This document shows positions 8,474-16,710 of a DNA stretch of 64,000 nucleotides, in pieces; within the stretch, counting starts at the first letter, position 1, and the number at the start of each line of letters is the position of its first letter. This stretch comes from Anaerozeibacter quisquiliarum. Lineage in GTDB: Bacteria > Bacillota > Clostridia > Christensenellales > Aristaeellaceae. The stretch is taken from NCBI GenBank assembly GCA_051162045.1, contig JBISDI010000006.1. One strand, written 5' to 3'. The translations under genes and the position numbers were made by a program. Under the pieces are notes generated by a model, which did no database searches, was not told the origin of the DNA, and was given only the letters and a program-made list of their open reading frames with translations.

Positions 8474-9850
8474 ATGATACACCAATACAAGCTCAACGGC
8501 ATGAACATCGTGCTCGACGTCAACAGCGGCTCGGTACACCTGGTGGACGAGCTGGCCTACGACGCGATCGCGCTGTACGAAGAGGGCGACGAGGCCGGCG
8601 TCATAAAGACCCTGCTCGAGCGCTACGGCGATCGGCCGGGCGTTGACGAGGCGGAAATCAAGGAGACACTCAACGACATTGAGGAACTTAAAGCGGCCGG
8701 GCGGCTGTTCGCGCCCGATATCTATTGCGACATGCCCGCGCTCAAAAAGAAGGTGGGCGAGGTCAAGGCGCTGTGCCTGCATGTGGCGCACACCTGCAAT
8801 CTGAGCTGCGACTACTGCTTCGCCAGCCAGGGCAAGTATCACGGCGAGCGGGCGCTGATGAGCTTTACGGTGGGCAAGCGCGCGCTCGACTTCCTGATGG
8901 ACAGCTCGGGCAACAGGCGCAACCTCGAGGTGGACTTCTTCGGCGGCGAGCCGTTGATGAATTTTGACGTCGTCAAGCAGCTGGTCGCCTACGCCCGCTC
9001 GGTCGAGGGCGCGCGCGGCAAACGCTTCCGCTTTACGCTGACCACCAACGGCGTGCTGCTGGACGACGAGGTGACCGACTTCCTGAACCGCGAGATGCAC
9101 AATGTGGTGCTGAGCCTCGACGGTCGGAAGGAGGTGCACGACCGGCTGCGCAAAACGGCGAACGGGCAGGGCAGCTACGATCTGGTGGTGCCCAGGTTCC
9201 GGCGGTTCGTTGAGCGGCGCGGTCAGCGCGGCTACTACATGCGCGGCACCTTCACCGCTCGAAACGTGGATTTCACCGAGGATGTTTTGCACATGGCAGA
9301 CCTCGGCTTCACCCAGCTGTCGATGGAGCCGGTGGTGTGCGCGCCAGGCGAGCCCTACGCGCTGACCGAGGCCGACCTGCCGGCGCTGTGTTCGCAGTAC
9401 GAGCGGCTTGCGCGGGAGATGCTGGCGCGCGAGAAGGCCGGGGTGGGTTTTACCTTCTATCACTACATCCTCGACCTCAAACACGGCCCCTGCATCCACA
9501 AGCGGGTGGCGGGCTGCGGTTCGGGCACCGAATACCTGGCGGTGACGCCCTGGGGCGACCTGTATCCCTGCCACCAGTTCGTGGGCGACCCCGCGTTCCT
9601 GATGGGCAATGTGTGGGACGGGGTGACCAATCAGGCGCTCGTGAACCGCTTCGCCGGGGTCAATGTGTTCTCGCGCGAGGCCTGCCGCACGTGTTGGGCG
9701 CGGCTCTACTGCAGCGGCGGCTGCGCCGCCAACAGCTACCACGCTTCGGGCGACATCGAGGGGCTGTACGAATACGGCTGCAAGCTGTTTAAGAAGCGCA
9801 TCGAGTGCGCGATCATGATGCAGGCGGCGAAGGCGGTCCCATCCGATTGA
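8474..9850 (+). CDS. scfB: SCIFF radical SAM maturase (SPASM type)
   Basis: A 458-residue protein. Residues 1-90 resemble a RiPP-recognition (PqqD-like) domain. The radical SAM motif is HTCNLSCDYC with cysteines 108, 112 and 115 holding the [4Fe-4S] cluster, followed by the glycine motif DFFGGEPLMNF. The C-terminal SPASM region carries further cysteines (CIHKRVAGCGSG, YPCHQF, CRTCWARLYCSGGC, YEYGC) for auxiliary clusters. It would form thioether links in ScfA in the cytoplasm. GGAGGA precedes the ATG at 8474. Adjacency to the six-cysteine peptide makes the identification firm. Confidence 0.95.
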   Translation: MIHQYKLNGMNIVLDVNSGSVHLVDELAYDAIALYEEGDEAGVIKTLLERYGDRPGVDEAEIKETLNDIEELKAAGRLFAPDIYCDMPALKKKVGEVKALCLHVAHTCNLSCDYCFASQGKYHGERALMSFTVGKRALDFLMDSSGNRRNLEVDFFGGEPLMNFDVVKQLVAYARSVEGARGKRFRFTLTTNGVLLDDEVTDFLNREMHNVVLSLDGRKEVHDRLRKTANGQGSYDLVVPRFRRFVERRGQRGYYMRGTFTARNVDFTEDVLHMADLGFTQLSMEPVVCAPGEPYALTEADLPALCSQYERLAREMLAREKAGVGFTFYHYILDLKHGPCIHKRVAGCGSGTEYLAVTPWGDLYPCHQFVGDPAFLMGNVWDGVTNQALVNRFAGVNVFSREACRTCWARLYCSGGCAANSYHASGDIEGLYEYGCKLFKKRIECAIMMQAAKAVPSD

Positions 9851-9906
9851 TGGCGCGGCAAATCGTGGCGAAAGTTTGACTTTGCAGGGCGGAGCGGGTA
9901 ACGGTT

Positions 9907-9937
9907 GGCCGCGCCTCGTTGACATCGAGGCGCGGCC
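9907..9937. repeat. Perfect 12-bp inverted repeat overlapping a promoter
   Basis: GGCCGCGCCTCG (9907-9918) and CGAGGCGCGGCC (9926-9937) flank TTGACAT, which is the -35 box of the efflux operon. It could terminate scfB transcription, or act as an operator controlling the export operon. Confidence 0.6.
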
Positions 9938-9947
9938 GTATTATGAT
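9919..9947 (+). promoter_or_regulatory. Promoter of the MacAB-like export operon
   Basis: TTGACA (9919-9924) and TATGAT (9942-9947) are 17 bases apart. The -35 box lies in the loop of the perfect inverted repeat, so DNA or RNA structure there could affect activity. Confidence 0.65.
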
Positions 9948-9989
9948 GAAGGACAATTGGCAAATTTGTTGACGTAAGGAGACCGGAGC

Positions 9990-10868
9990 GTGGCAAAGCG
10001 CAGGAAAAGGGGTCGCTGGGTGTGGTTGCTGGTCGCGCTGGCCGCGATCGTGGCTTTCTTGTTCTGGCCGCGGAAGGGGGCGAACGACGCCTTCCTGAGC
10101 GCGCAGGTGCAGCGCGGCGAGATCGCCACCTGGTACAGCTTCGAGGGCAATGTGTACGCGCCGCGCGCGCAGTCGCTGCAGGCGGCGCGCGAGGCGACCG
10201 TGCGCGCCGTCTACGTGCGCGAGGGGCAAAGGGTCGGCAAGAACGACCGGCTGATGCGCCTCAGTACCGGCGAGCTGCTCAAGGCCGACATGGCGGGCGA
10301 GGTGGTGGGGCTGCATGTGGCCGAGGACGACGTGGTGGCGGCCGGCGGCGCGCTGATCGACCTGATGGACATGGATCGGCTGGAAGTTCGGATCAAGGTG
10401 GACGAGTACGACGTGCCCGCGGTCAGCGTAGGCAAGGCCGCGCTGGTCACCGTCAACGCGCTCGAGAAGGAGATCGGCTGCCGCGTCGAGTCGATGGCCA
10501 AGCAGGCTACGCAGGAGGGGCAGACCGCCTACTACCTGGCCACGCTCAGTCTGCCTGACCGGGCCGGGGTGCTGCCCGGCATGCAGGTGGAGGCGCGGTT
10601 AATCAACCGACAGGCCGAAGACGCGCTGAGGCTTCCGATGGAGGCGCTGTCGTTCACCGAGCGCAACGAACCTTTTGTCCTGGTACCCGGCCCCGAGGGC
10701 AAGGGCGCGGTGCAAAAGGCCGTCGCCGTGGGCATCAACGACGGGCTGATGGCCGAGATTACCGAGGGGCTTTCTGAGGGCGATACCGTGCTCTACCGGC
10801 CCCAGCGCGCGGTCATACCGGCCGGGGGGCCGGTGATGATGGCGGGGCCCCGGAGGATACGGCCATGA
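9990..10868 (+). CDS. HlyD/MacA-like periplasmic adaptor subunit
   Basis: A 292-residue protein with a basic N-terminus and one membrane helix (VWLLVALAAIVAFLFW), then a barrel-sandwich/lipoyl-like and beta-barrel region typical of membrane fusion proteins (AEDDVVAAGGALIDLMDMDRL; KVDEYDVPAVSVGKAALVTV). The alpha-hairpin of classic MacA is missing or very short, as in many Firmicute adaptors. Start is GTG at 9990 with AAGGAG upstream. Its stop overlaps the ATPase start by four bases (ATGA), so the operon is translationally coupled. It would link the ABC exporter to substrate or to the cell wall side. Confidence 0.82.
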   Translation: MAKRRKRGRWVWLLVALAAIVAFLFWPRKGANDAFLSAQVQRGEIATWYSFEGNVYAPRAQSLQAAREATVRAVYVREGQRVGKNDRLMRLSTGELLKADMAGEVVGLHVAEDDVVAAGGALIDLMDMDRLEVRIKVDEYDVPAVSVGKAALVTVNALEKEIGCRVESMAKQATQEGQTAYYLATLSLPDRAGVLPGMQVEARLINRQAEDALRLPMEALSFTERNEPFVLVPGPEGKGAVQKAVAVGINDGLMAEITEGLSEGDTVLYRPQRAVIPAGGPVMMAGPRRIRP

Positions 10869-11551
10869 CGCAGGGGCCGTTCTTCTCGATGACAGACATC
10901 GTCAAGCAATACCAGATGGGCGAAGAGCTGCAGACGATCCTCGACCACGTGGATCTGGACATGGACGAGGGTGAGTTCCTGTCGATCTTGGGCCCGTCGG
11001 GCAGCGGCAAGTCCACGATGATGAACATCATCGGCTGCCTCGACACCCCGACCAGCGGCGACTACATCCTGCGCGGGCGCTCGATCCCGAACCTCGATCA
11101 GCGGGAACTTTCCGAGATTCGCTGCCACGAGATCGGGTTCATCTTCCAGTCGTTCCAGCTGCTGCCGCGGCTGGACGCGATGAAGAACGTCGAGCTGCCG
11201 CTGGTGTACGCGGGCGTCGGCGCGCGCGAGCGCAGCAGACGCGCGCGGGCGATGCTCGAGCGGGTGGGGCTTTCCGACAAGCTGCACCACTACGCCAATC
11301 AGCTCTCGGGCGGCCAGCAGCAGCGGGTGGCGATCGCGCGCGCGCTGGCTTCAAACCCCACGCTGCTGCTGGCTGACGAGCCGACCGGCGCGCTCGACCA
11401 GAACACCGGGCGGCAGGTGATGGAGCTGTTCGGCGAGCTGAACCGCGAGGGCCGCACGATCGTGATGATTACCCACGACCTGTCGATCGCCCGGCACGCG
11501 CGCCGCGTCGTGAACATCCTGGACGGTCGATTGACGGAGGGCGCCCAATGA
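10865..11551 (+). CDS. MacB/LolD-type ABC transporter ATP-binding protein
   Basis: A 228-residue nucleotide-binding domain of normal length. It has Walker A (GPSGSGKST), Q-loop (FIFQSFQLLPRL), the signature LSGGQQQRVAIARAL and Walker B (LLLADEPTGALD), then the H-loop ITHDLSIA. The DEPTGALD variant is usual for the MacB/LolD group that powers FtsX-like permeases. Both ends overlap neighbours by four bases. It would drive export or extraction of a substrate through the permease at 11548. Confidence 0.93.
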   Translation: MTQGPFFSMTDIVKQYQMGEELQTILDHVDLDMDEGEFLSILGPSGSGKSTMMNIIGCLDTPTSGDYILRGRSIPNLDQRELSEIRCHEIGFIFQSFQLLPRLDAMKNVELPLVYAGVGARERSRRARAMLERVGLSDKLHHYANQLSGGQQQRVAIARALASNPTLLLADEPTGALDQNTGRQVMELFGELNREGRTIVMITHDLSIARHARRVVNILDGRLTEGAQ

Positions 11552-12747
11552 TTCGCTGGGGCATGATCCGCGAGAGCGTGTCGATGTCGATCGGCAACAT
11601 CTTCGCCAATCGGATGCGCTCGTTTTTGACGGTGCTGGGCATCGTGATCGGCGTCACCGCCATCATCGCGCTGATTACGATCGTCGAAGGCGTGACATAC
11701 GAGGTCAACGCCCAGTTCGAGTCGCTGGGCGCGGGCAAGCTGAACGTGACCGTCACCGGCACCGCGCTCAAGCGGGGCTTGAACGAGGGCGACATGGAGG
11801 CGATCCGCGCGCTCGACGACGTGTCCGGCGTGTCGCCCTCGGTCAGCCTGACCAAGACGGTGCTGGCGAACGGGCGCTGGGAAGAAGACATTCCGATCGA
11901 CGGGCAGGACGAGCTGTACTTCCGAAAGAGCCCCAAGCTGGTGGGCCGCGGGCGCGAGCTCAATCGGCTCGACATCGAAAGCGCGAGCCAGGTGTGCCTG
12001 ATCGACGAGGTGCTGATGAAGAAGCTGTTCTTCGGCGTCGATCCGCTGGGCAGGCAGGTGTGCGTGGGGGGCCGCTGGTTCACCGTGGTGGGCATGCTGT
12101 CGTCGGACGACGCCGACGTGATGGCGCAGATGTCGATGGGCGAGGACGGGCGGCTGATCGTGCCCTACACCGCGGCGATGCAGCTCGACGGGCTGCGCGG
12201 CATCACCTCGCTCGCGGTTTACATGGGCGATACCGCCAAGAGCGAGCGCATCATCGCGCACCTCAAACAGGCGTTGACCAGCGCCTTCAACGGCAAGGAC
12301 GACACCTACCGCGTGATCAACATGCAGAGCCTGCTGGACACGATGAGCACGATGACCGGCATGATGACCGGTCTGCTCGCCGGCATCGCCTCGATCGCGC
12401 TGCTGGTGGGCGGCATCGGGATCATGAACATGATGCTGGTGTCGGTGACCGAGCGCACCGCCGAGATCGGGCTGCGCAAGGCGCTGGGTGCGCAGCCCGG
12501 TCAGATCCAGCTGCAGTTTTTGATCGAGTCGTTCCTGCTGTCCACGATGGGCGGGCTGATCGGCATGGGGCTGGGGCTCGCGATCTCGTTTCTGTTCAGC
12601 CTGGCGATCGATACGCCGTTCAGGCTGTCGCCGTTCGCCGTCTTGCTGGGCGTCGGGTTTTCGGCCACGGTGGGCGTGGTGTTCGGCTGGACCCCGGCGC
12701 GCAAGGCCAGCAACCTGAACCCGATCGACGCGCTGCGGAGCGTATAA
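11548..12747 (+). CDS. MacB-type ABC transporter permease
   Basis: A 399-residue protein with the MacB layout: an N-terminal membrane helix after RMRSFLTVLGIVIGVTAII, a large extracytoplasmic core domain (about residues 50-270), and three C-terminal FtsX helices with the conserved segment MMLVSVTERTAEIGLRKALG and the ending PARKASNLNPIDALR. It pairs with the ATPase and with adaptors on both sides. Such systems export antibiotics, peptides or lipids; none can be named here. Confidence 0.92.
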   Translation: MIRWGMIRESVSMSIGNIFANRMRSFLTVLGIVIGVTAIIALITIVEGVTYEVNAQFESLGAGKLNVTVTGTALKRGLNEGDMEAIRALDDVSGVSPSVSLTKTVLANGRWEEDIPIDGQDELYFRKSPKLVGRGRELNRLDIESASQVCLIDEVLMKKLFFGVDPLGRQVCVGGRWFTVVGMLSSDDADVMAQMSMGEDGRLIVPYTAAMQLDGLRGITSLAVYMGDTAKSERIIAHLKQALTSAFNGKDDTYRVINMQSLLDTMSTMTGMMTGLLAGIASIALLVGGIGIMNMMLVSVTERTAEIGLRKALGAQPGQIQLQFLIESFLLSTMGGLIGMGLGLAISFLFSLAIDTPFRLSPFAVLLGVGFSATVGVVFGWTPARKASNLNPIDALRSV

Positions 12748-12773
12748 AGAATAAGCAGGAGGATGGTGTGCTC

Positions 12774-13859
12774 ATGCGCAAAATCTGTTGGGCGATTTTG
12801 CTGTCGTTGCTGCTCGCGACGCCGGCGGGGGCCTCGCAGGCCTCTCAGGCCGCAACGGAAACCCCGGGGATCACGGTGGCCAGTTTCACCGGCAAGATCG
12901 TGGCGGGGCGGACGGTCAGCGTGACCGCGCCGTTCGGCGGCACGGTGCAGGACTTCAATTGGCGCGCCGGCGATGCGGTGAGCGCGGGCGAGGTGCTGCT
13001 GTCTCTGTCCGCCGACAAGGTGTACGCGCCGGTCGACGGTGTTGCCCGGAGCCTGCGCGTGCAGCCGGGCGACAGCTGCGAGGCGGTGCAGTCGCGCTAC
13101 AGCGCGCTTGCGCTGATCGAGCCCGACAGCCGGTTCCAGGTACAGGGCAACTCGAAGAGCGCCTACGACTCGACCGCCACCAAGTACGTGCACGCGGGCG
13201 AGACGGTCTACCTGCAAGCGTCGAAAAAGAGCCGCGTCGGCGAGGGCTTCATCAGCGCCGTCAAGGGCTCAAGCTACACCGTCGAGGTGACGGGAGGCAA
13301 TTTGAAGTTGGGCGACAGCGTGTCGATCTACAGAAGCGCCGACCATTCGCGCAAAACGCGCGTGGGCAAGGGTTCGGTTGCGCGGATGGACCCGGTCGCG
13401 GTGACCGGCGAGGGCAGCGTGCTGCGGGTGCATGTGAAAGAGGACGCGCAGGTCAAGAAGGGCGACCTGCTGTTCGAGACGGTGACGGGCGACCTGCTGG
13501 GCGCGCTGCCGCTGGACGAGATGGTGCGCTTCCCCGAGCGCGGCGCGATCGCGACGCTGGCCGTCGCGCCCGGCGACGTCGTGACCGAGGGCCAGGTGCT
13601 GGTCACGATGTACCCGACAGGCACGCTCGAGGCCTCGATCGCGGTCGGCGAGATGGAACTGTCCCGCGTCAAGGTGGGCGACCGGATGACGATCGCGCCC
13701 GATGCCGACGCCGACCGCAGCTACCATGGCACGGTCGCCTCGATCTCGTCGGTCTCAACGGGCCAGGACGGAGACGCCGAGTACACGGCGTATCTGACGT
13801 TTGACAACGACGACTTCGTGCGCGAGGGTATGAGCATCGTGGCGACGAAGGGACCGTAG
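12774..13859 (+). CDS. Second HlyD-like adaptor protein of the export operon
   Basis: A 361-residue exported protein. The signal sequence is MRKICWAILLSLLLATPAGA, followed by a first lipoyl-like half (VSVTAPFGGTVQDFNWRAGD) and, later, a second similar unit (RGAIATLAVAPGDVVTEGQ) and beta-barrel (AVGEMELSRVKVGDRM). AGGAGG lies 11 bases before this ATG; a GTG at 12768 is also possible. Sharing an operon with another adaptor and a MacB permease makes it part of the same transporter. Two adaptors with one permease is unusual. Confidence 0.8.
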   Translation: MRKICWAILLSLLLATPAGASQASQAATETPGITVASFTGKIVAGRTVSVTAPFGGTVQDFNWRAGDAVSAGEVLLSLSADKVYAPVDGVARSLRVQPGDSCEAVQSRYSALALIEPDSRFQVQGNSKSAYDSTATKYVHAGETVYLQASKKSRVGEGFISAVKGSSYTVEVTGGNLKLGDSVSIYRSADHSRKTRVGKGSVARMDPVAVTGEGSVLRVHVKEDAQVKKGDLLFETVTGDLLGALPLDEMVRFPERGAIATLAVAPGDVVTEGQVLVTMYPTGTLEASIAVGEMELSRVKVGDRMTIAPDADADRSYHGTVASISSVSTGQDGDAEYTAYLTFDNDDFVREGMSIVATKGP

Positions 13860-13887
13860 GGGAGACCTTCGGCCGCCCGCTCCGCCC

Positions 13888-14049
13888 AGGTAACCGCCGA
13901 TCAAATCCCACGCGCGGTGGCGGCTGCCTTTGCGCCATCCTGCGCCTGCGAAATCCTCGACGCAGCGCCGCTGCGCCTTCAGATTTTGCAAGCGCAATCT
14001 GACGAAAATTCAGCGCGCCGCCGCACGCGTGCTTTAATCAGCGCTTACC
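13888..14049. repeat. Palindromic MITE/REP-like element, copy A
   Basis: A 162-base element with inverted ends: left AGGTAACCGCCGATCAAATC, right matching GATTAAAGCACGCGTGC-type sequence ending GCGCTTACC. A second, inner inverted repeat (GAAATCCTCG... and ...GATTTTGC) surrounds the core GCAGCGCCGCTGCGCC. The whole can fold into one long nested hairpin. It is nearly identical to copy C at 16548-16710 and abuts copy B. No reading frame. Confidence 0.85.
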
Positions 14050-14050
14050 C

Positions 14051-14214
14051 AGGTAACCGCTGATCAAATCCCACGCGCGGAGACGGATGCTTTTCCGCCC
14101 CGGTGCGCCTGCAAAAACACTTGAATTAGCGCTGCTAGTCCCGCGGTTTTTGCAGGCACACCGGAACGAAAAATCACCTCGCCACTGCACGTGTGCTTTA
14201 ATCAGCGCTTACCT
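14051..14214. repeat. Palindromic MITE/REP-like element, copy B
   Basis: A diverged copy in the same orientation with the same ends (AGGTAACCGCTGATCAAATC and TTTAATCAGCGCTTACCT). The inner stem is different in sequence but kept in structure: CCTGCAAAAACAC pairs with the later GGTTTTTGCAGG. Its right end supplies the last bases of the mntP stop codon, since that gene ends TAG inside CTAGGT. Confidence 0.8.
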
Positions 14215-14773
14215 AGATGACCCCCAAGTGATCGAGCAATATCTTCAGCCCGATCAGGCTCAGGATCGCGCCGCCGATGAAGCCGGCGGCGCCTTGGCAT
14301 TTCGCGCCCGCCAGGCTGCCCAGCTTGACGCCCGCGGCCGAGATGGCGAAGGTGACGAGGCCGATCAGGGCGACCGCCGGGCCGACGTCCACGTTCAGGC
14401 AGGCGAACGTGACGCCCACCGCCAGCGCGTCGATGCTGGTCGCCACCGCGAGCGGAAACATCGCATGGGGATTCAGCGCGCTGTCGCCGGGCTCGTCGCC
14501 GCCGCGCAGCGCCTCGCGGATCATGCCTGCGCCCAGCGCCCCCAGCAGCACGAATGCGATCCAATGGTCGTAGGCGTGAACCAGCGCGCTGAACCGGATG
14601 CCCAGCAGGTAGCCCAGCAGGGGCATCAGCGTCTGGAACCCGCCGAACCACAGCCCCACGGTCAGCATGCCGCGCCCATCCACGCGCTTCAGCGCCAGCC
14701 CCTTGCAGATCGCCACCGCGAGCGCGTCCATCGAAACCCCCAGCGCCAGGATCAGTACCTCTGCAATGCCCAT
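14213..14773 (-). CDS. mntP: Manganese efflux pump MntP
   Basis: A 186-residue membrane protein with six helices in two repeats. The paired motifs LALGVSMDALAVAICKGL (residues 8-25) and VATSIDALAVGVTFA (about 110-125), each with the conserved aspartate, define the MntP (YebN) family, which exports Mn2+. The GGGGAGGG site lies before the ATG at 14773. The gene is preceded by a yybP-ykoY-like riboswitch and terminator, fitting induction by excess manganese. The stop codon TAG is formed at the end of palindromic element B, so the natural C-terminus may have been altered by insertion. Confidence 0.92.
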   Translation of the reverse strand: MGIAEVLILALGVSMDALAVAICKGLALKRVDGRGMLTVGLWFGGFQTLMPLLGYLLGIRFSALVHAYDHWIAFVLLGALGAGMIREALRGGDEPGDSALNPHAMFPLAVATSIDALAVGVTFACLNVDVGPAVALIGLVTFAISAAGVKLGSLAGAKCQGAAGFIGGAILSLIGLKILLDHLGVI

Positions 14774-14792
14774 GTAATGACCCTCCCCGCAA

Positions 14793-14833
14793 TAAAAAGA
14801 CCCATGGACGGCGAAAAACGCAGTCCATGAGTC
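14793..14833 (-). terminator. Regulated terminator in the mntP leader
   Basis: On the minus strand GACTCATGGAC and GTCCATGGGTC pair around a short loop and are followed by TTTTT. The 5' arm contains CTCATG, which also closes the riboswitch stem, so the terminator and the ligand-bound fold exclude each other. Confidence 0.8.
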
Positions 14834-14917
14834 TCGTTCTTTAAGACAAGCCAGATCTTTATCAAGATCAGTATGTTGGCGTTGCCACGGCTATGCCGCG
14901 AACTACTCCCTCATGCA
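14826..14917 (-). ncRNA. yybP-ykoY (manganese) riboswitch
   Basis: Read on the minus strand, the leader begins GCATGAGGGAGTAG, carrying the family's conserved GGGAGUAG. Later come CCAACATACTGATC and the return strand GAGACTCATG. CATGAG (14910-14915) pairs with CTCATG (14826-14831) to close the basal stem. The downstream terminator reuses CTCATG. This fits an 'on' switch: Mn2+ stabilises the aptamer, the terminator fails and mntP is expressed. Motif recognition is by eye; no covariance model was run. Confidence 0.78.
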
Positions 14918-14935
14918 ACAGTGAGTATATAGATC

Positions 14936-14964
14936 ATTATACCATGCCCCTACCGATTTGTCAA
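14936..14964 (-). promoter_or_regulatory. Promoter of mntP
   Basis: On the minus strand a perfect TTGACA (14959-14964) and TATAAT (14936-14941) are 17 bases apart, about 20 bases before the riboswitch. Confidence 0.85.
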
Positions 14965-14980
14965 TACGCAGATTGCCCGC

Positions 14981-15009
14981 TTGACAAGGCGGAAAGGATT
15001 GGGTAGTAT
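14981..15009 (+). promoter_or_regulatory. Promoter of the beta-phosphoglucomutase-like gene
   Basis: TTGACA (14981-14986) and TAGTAT (15004-15009), 17 bases apart, back to back with the mntP promoter. Confidence 0.7.
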
Positions 15010-15038
15010 GGCATTGTACAAATTGTGAGGTGAACGGT

Positions 15039-15701
15039 ATGGGTTTGCGCGGTGTGATCTTCGACCTGGACGGAGTGCTCTGCCACACCGACCGCTATCA
15101 CTACCTGGCGTGGAAGGGGCTGGCGGATCGGCTCGGCATCCCCTTCGACGAGCGGGCGAACAACGCTCTGCGCGGCGTCAGCCGCATGGAGAGCCTGTCG
15201 ATCGTGCTCAGCCTCGGGAATAGACAATATGCGGATGAGGAGAAGGCCGCGATGGCGGATGAAAAGAACGAGGCGTACCGAGCCTACCTGATGAACATGG
15301 GGCCGGAGGATCTGGCCCGGGACGCGGCGCAGACGCTTAGCGCGCTGCGCGCGCAGGGCCTCAGCCTCGCCGTCGGTTCGTCGAGCAAGAATACGCCGCT
15401 GATCCTTACGCGCACGGGCATCGGCCATTGGTTTGACGCGGTCGCGGACGGCAATCACATCTCGCGGTCGAAGCCCGACCCCGAGGTGTTCCTGCTCGCG
15501 GCGCGGCGGCTGGGCCTGACGCCCGAGCAATGTATCGTGGTGGAGGACGCCCGCGCGGGGATCGAGGCGGCCAAGGCCGGCGGCTTTGTGGCGGTGGGCA
15601 TCGGCGAAGCCGCCGCCGATCCGAGGGCCGACCATGCAATCGACAGCCTGGGTGAGCTTGCGCCGCTCTGTACAAGATTAAAAAAGGGGGACTATCCATG
15701 A
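15039..15701 (+). CDS. pgmB: HAD phosphatase/mutase of the beta-phosphoglucomutase type
   Basis: A 220-residue protein. The first motif is FDLDGVLCHTDRYHYLAWKGLA: the two aspartates of DxDGV and the T-D-x-x-H-x-x-AW pattern are typical of beta-phosphoglucomutase, which interconverts beta-glucose 1- and 6-phosphate. Motif II is SSSKNTP and motif III/IV are SRSKPDPEVFL and VVEDARAGIEAAKAGG. It would serve a GH65-type phosphorylase that releases beta-glucose 1-phosphate, and one is present at 24467. The gene overlaps the aldo/keto reductase by four bases. A GAGGTG site precedes the ATG. Confidence 0.88.
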   Translation: MGLRGVIFDLDGVLCHTDRYHYLAWKGLADRLGIPFDERANNALRGVSRMESLSIVLSLGNRQYADEEKAAMADEKNEAYRAYLMNMGPEDLARDAAQTLSALRAQGLSLAVGSSSKNTPLILTRTGIGHWFDAVADGNHISRSKPDPEVFLLAARRLGLTPEQCIVVEDARAGIEAAKAGGFVAVGIGEAAADPRADHAIDSLGELAPLCTRLKKGDYP

Positions 15702-16549
15702 AATCGCTGACCGACGCATACGTACTTTCGAACGGGGTGCGCATCCCCTGCATCGGCTTTGGCACCTGGCAGACGCCCGACGGCGAGGTCGCGACCTCGT
15801 CGGTCAAGGCCGCGATCGACTCGGGTTATCGCCACATCGACACCGCCGCCATCTACGGCAACGAGGAGGGCGTCGGCCGCGGCATCCGCGAAAGCGGCGT
15901 CCGCCGCGAGGAACTGTTCATCACCACCAAACTGTGGAACGACAGCCACGGCTACAAGCAGGCGCTAAGGGCGTTCGACGAGTCGATGGACCGGCTGGGA
16001 CTCGACTACCTCGACCTGTACTTGATCCACTGGCCCAACCCGCCCATGTTCCGCAGCCGCTGGCAGGAAGCCAACGCCGAGGCCTGGAAGGCGATGGAGG
16101 AGCTGTACGAAAAGGGCCGCATCCGCGCGATTGGCATCAGCAACTTCCGGCCGCACCACATCGAGGCGCTCGTCAAGGTCGCCAGGGTCAAGCCGATGGT
16201 CAACCAGATCCGGCTGTGCCCCGGCGAGACCCAGGACGAGGTGGCGGCCGCCAGCCGCGCGCACGGCATGCTGCTCGAAGCCTACAGCCCGCTGGGCGTG
16301 GGCCGAATCTTCGATGTGCCCCAGATGAAGGTGCTGGCTGAGAAATATGGCAAATCGGTCGCGCAAATCTGCGTGCGCTGGAGCCTCGAGCGCGGCTATC
16401 TGCCACTGCCCAAGTCCGTCACGCCCTCGCGCATCGCGGAGAACGCCCAGGTGTTCGACTTCCAGCTTGATCCGGCCGACGTCCGGATGATCGCCGAGAT
16501 GAAGGGCGTGTGCGGTTACTCGGACGACCCGGACCAGACGGACTTTTAG
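15698..16549 (+). CDS. Aldo/keto reductase
   Basis: A 283-residue TIM-barrel enzyme of normal length. The catalytic tetrad is visible: Asp and Tyr in GYRHIDTAAIYGNE, Lys in ELFITTKLWN and His in LDLYLIHWP. NADPH-binding residues are in the later PLPKSVTPSRIAEN motif. It reduces aldehydes or sugars in the cytoplasm; the substrate is not evident. It is translationally coupled to the phosphoglucomutase-like gene. Its stop TAG (16547-16549) is built into the left end of palindromic element C. Confidence 0.92.
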   Translation: MKSLTDAYVLSNGVRIPCIGFGTWQTPDGEVATSSVKAAIDSGYRHIDTAAIYGNEEGVGRGIRESGVRREELFITTKLWNDSHGYKQALRAFDESMDRLGLDYLDLYLIHWPNPPMFRSRWQEANAEAWKAMEELYEKGRIRAIGISNFRPHHIEALVKVARVKPMVNQIRLCPGETQDEVAAASRAHGMLLEAYSPLGVGRIFDVPQMKVLAEKYGKSVAQICVRWSLERGYLPLPKSVTPSRIAENAQVFDFQLDPADVRMIAEMKGVCGYSDDPDQTDF

Positions 16550-16710
16550 GTAAGCGCCGATCAAATCCCACGTGCGGTGGCGGCTGCCTTTACGCCATCT
16601 TGCGCCTGCAAAATCCTCGACGTAGCGCCGCTACGCCTTCAGATTTTGCAAGCGCAATCTGACGCAAATTCAGCGCGCCACCGCACGCGTGCTTTAATCA
16701 GCGCTTACCT
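16548..16710. repeat. Palindromic MITE/REP-like element, copy C
   Basis: The best-preserved copy: ends AGGTAAGCGCCGATCAAATC and TTTAATCAGCGCTTACCT are near-perfect inverted repeats, and the inner arms CTGCAAAATCCTCG and GATTTTGCAAG face each other around GTAGCGCCGCTAC. It starts inside the aldo/keto reductase stop codon and abuts copy D. Confidence 0.88.

Noticed and set aside
8159..9925. A 588-codon minus-strand frame covering scfA and scfB
   Set aside because: It crosses a hairpin and two identified genes, with no motif or ribosome site of its own.
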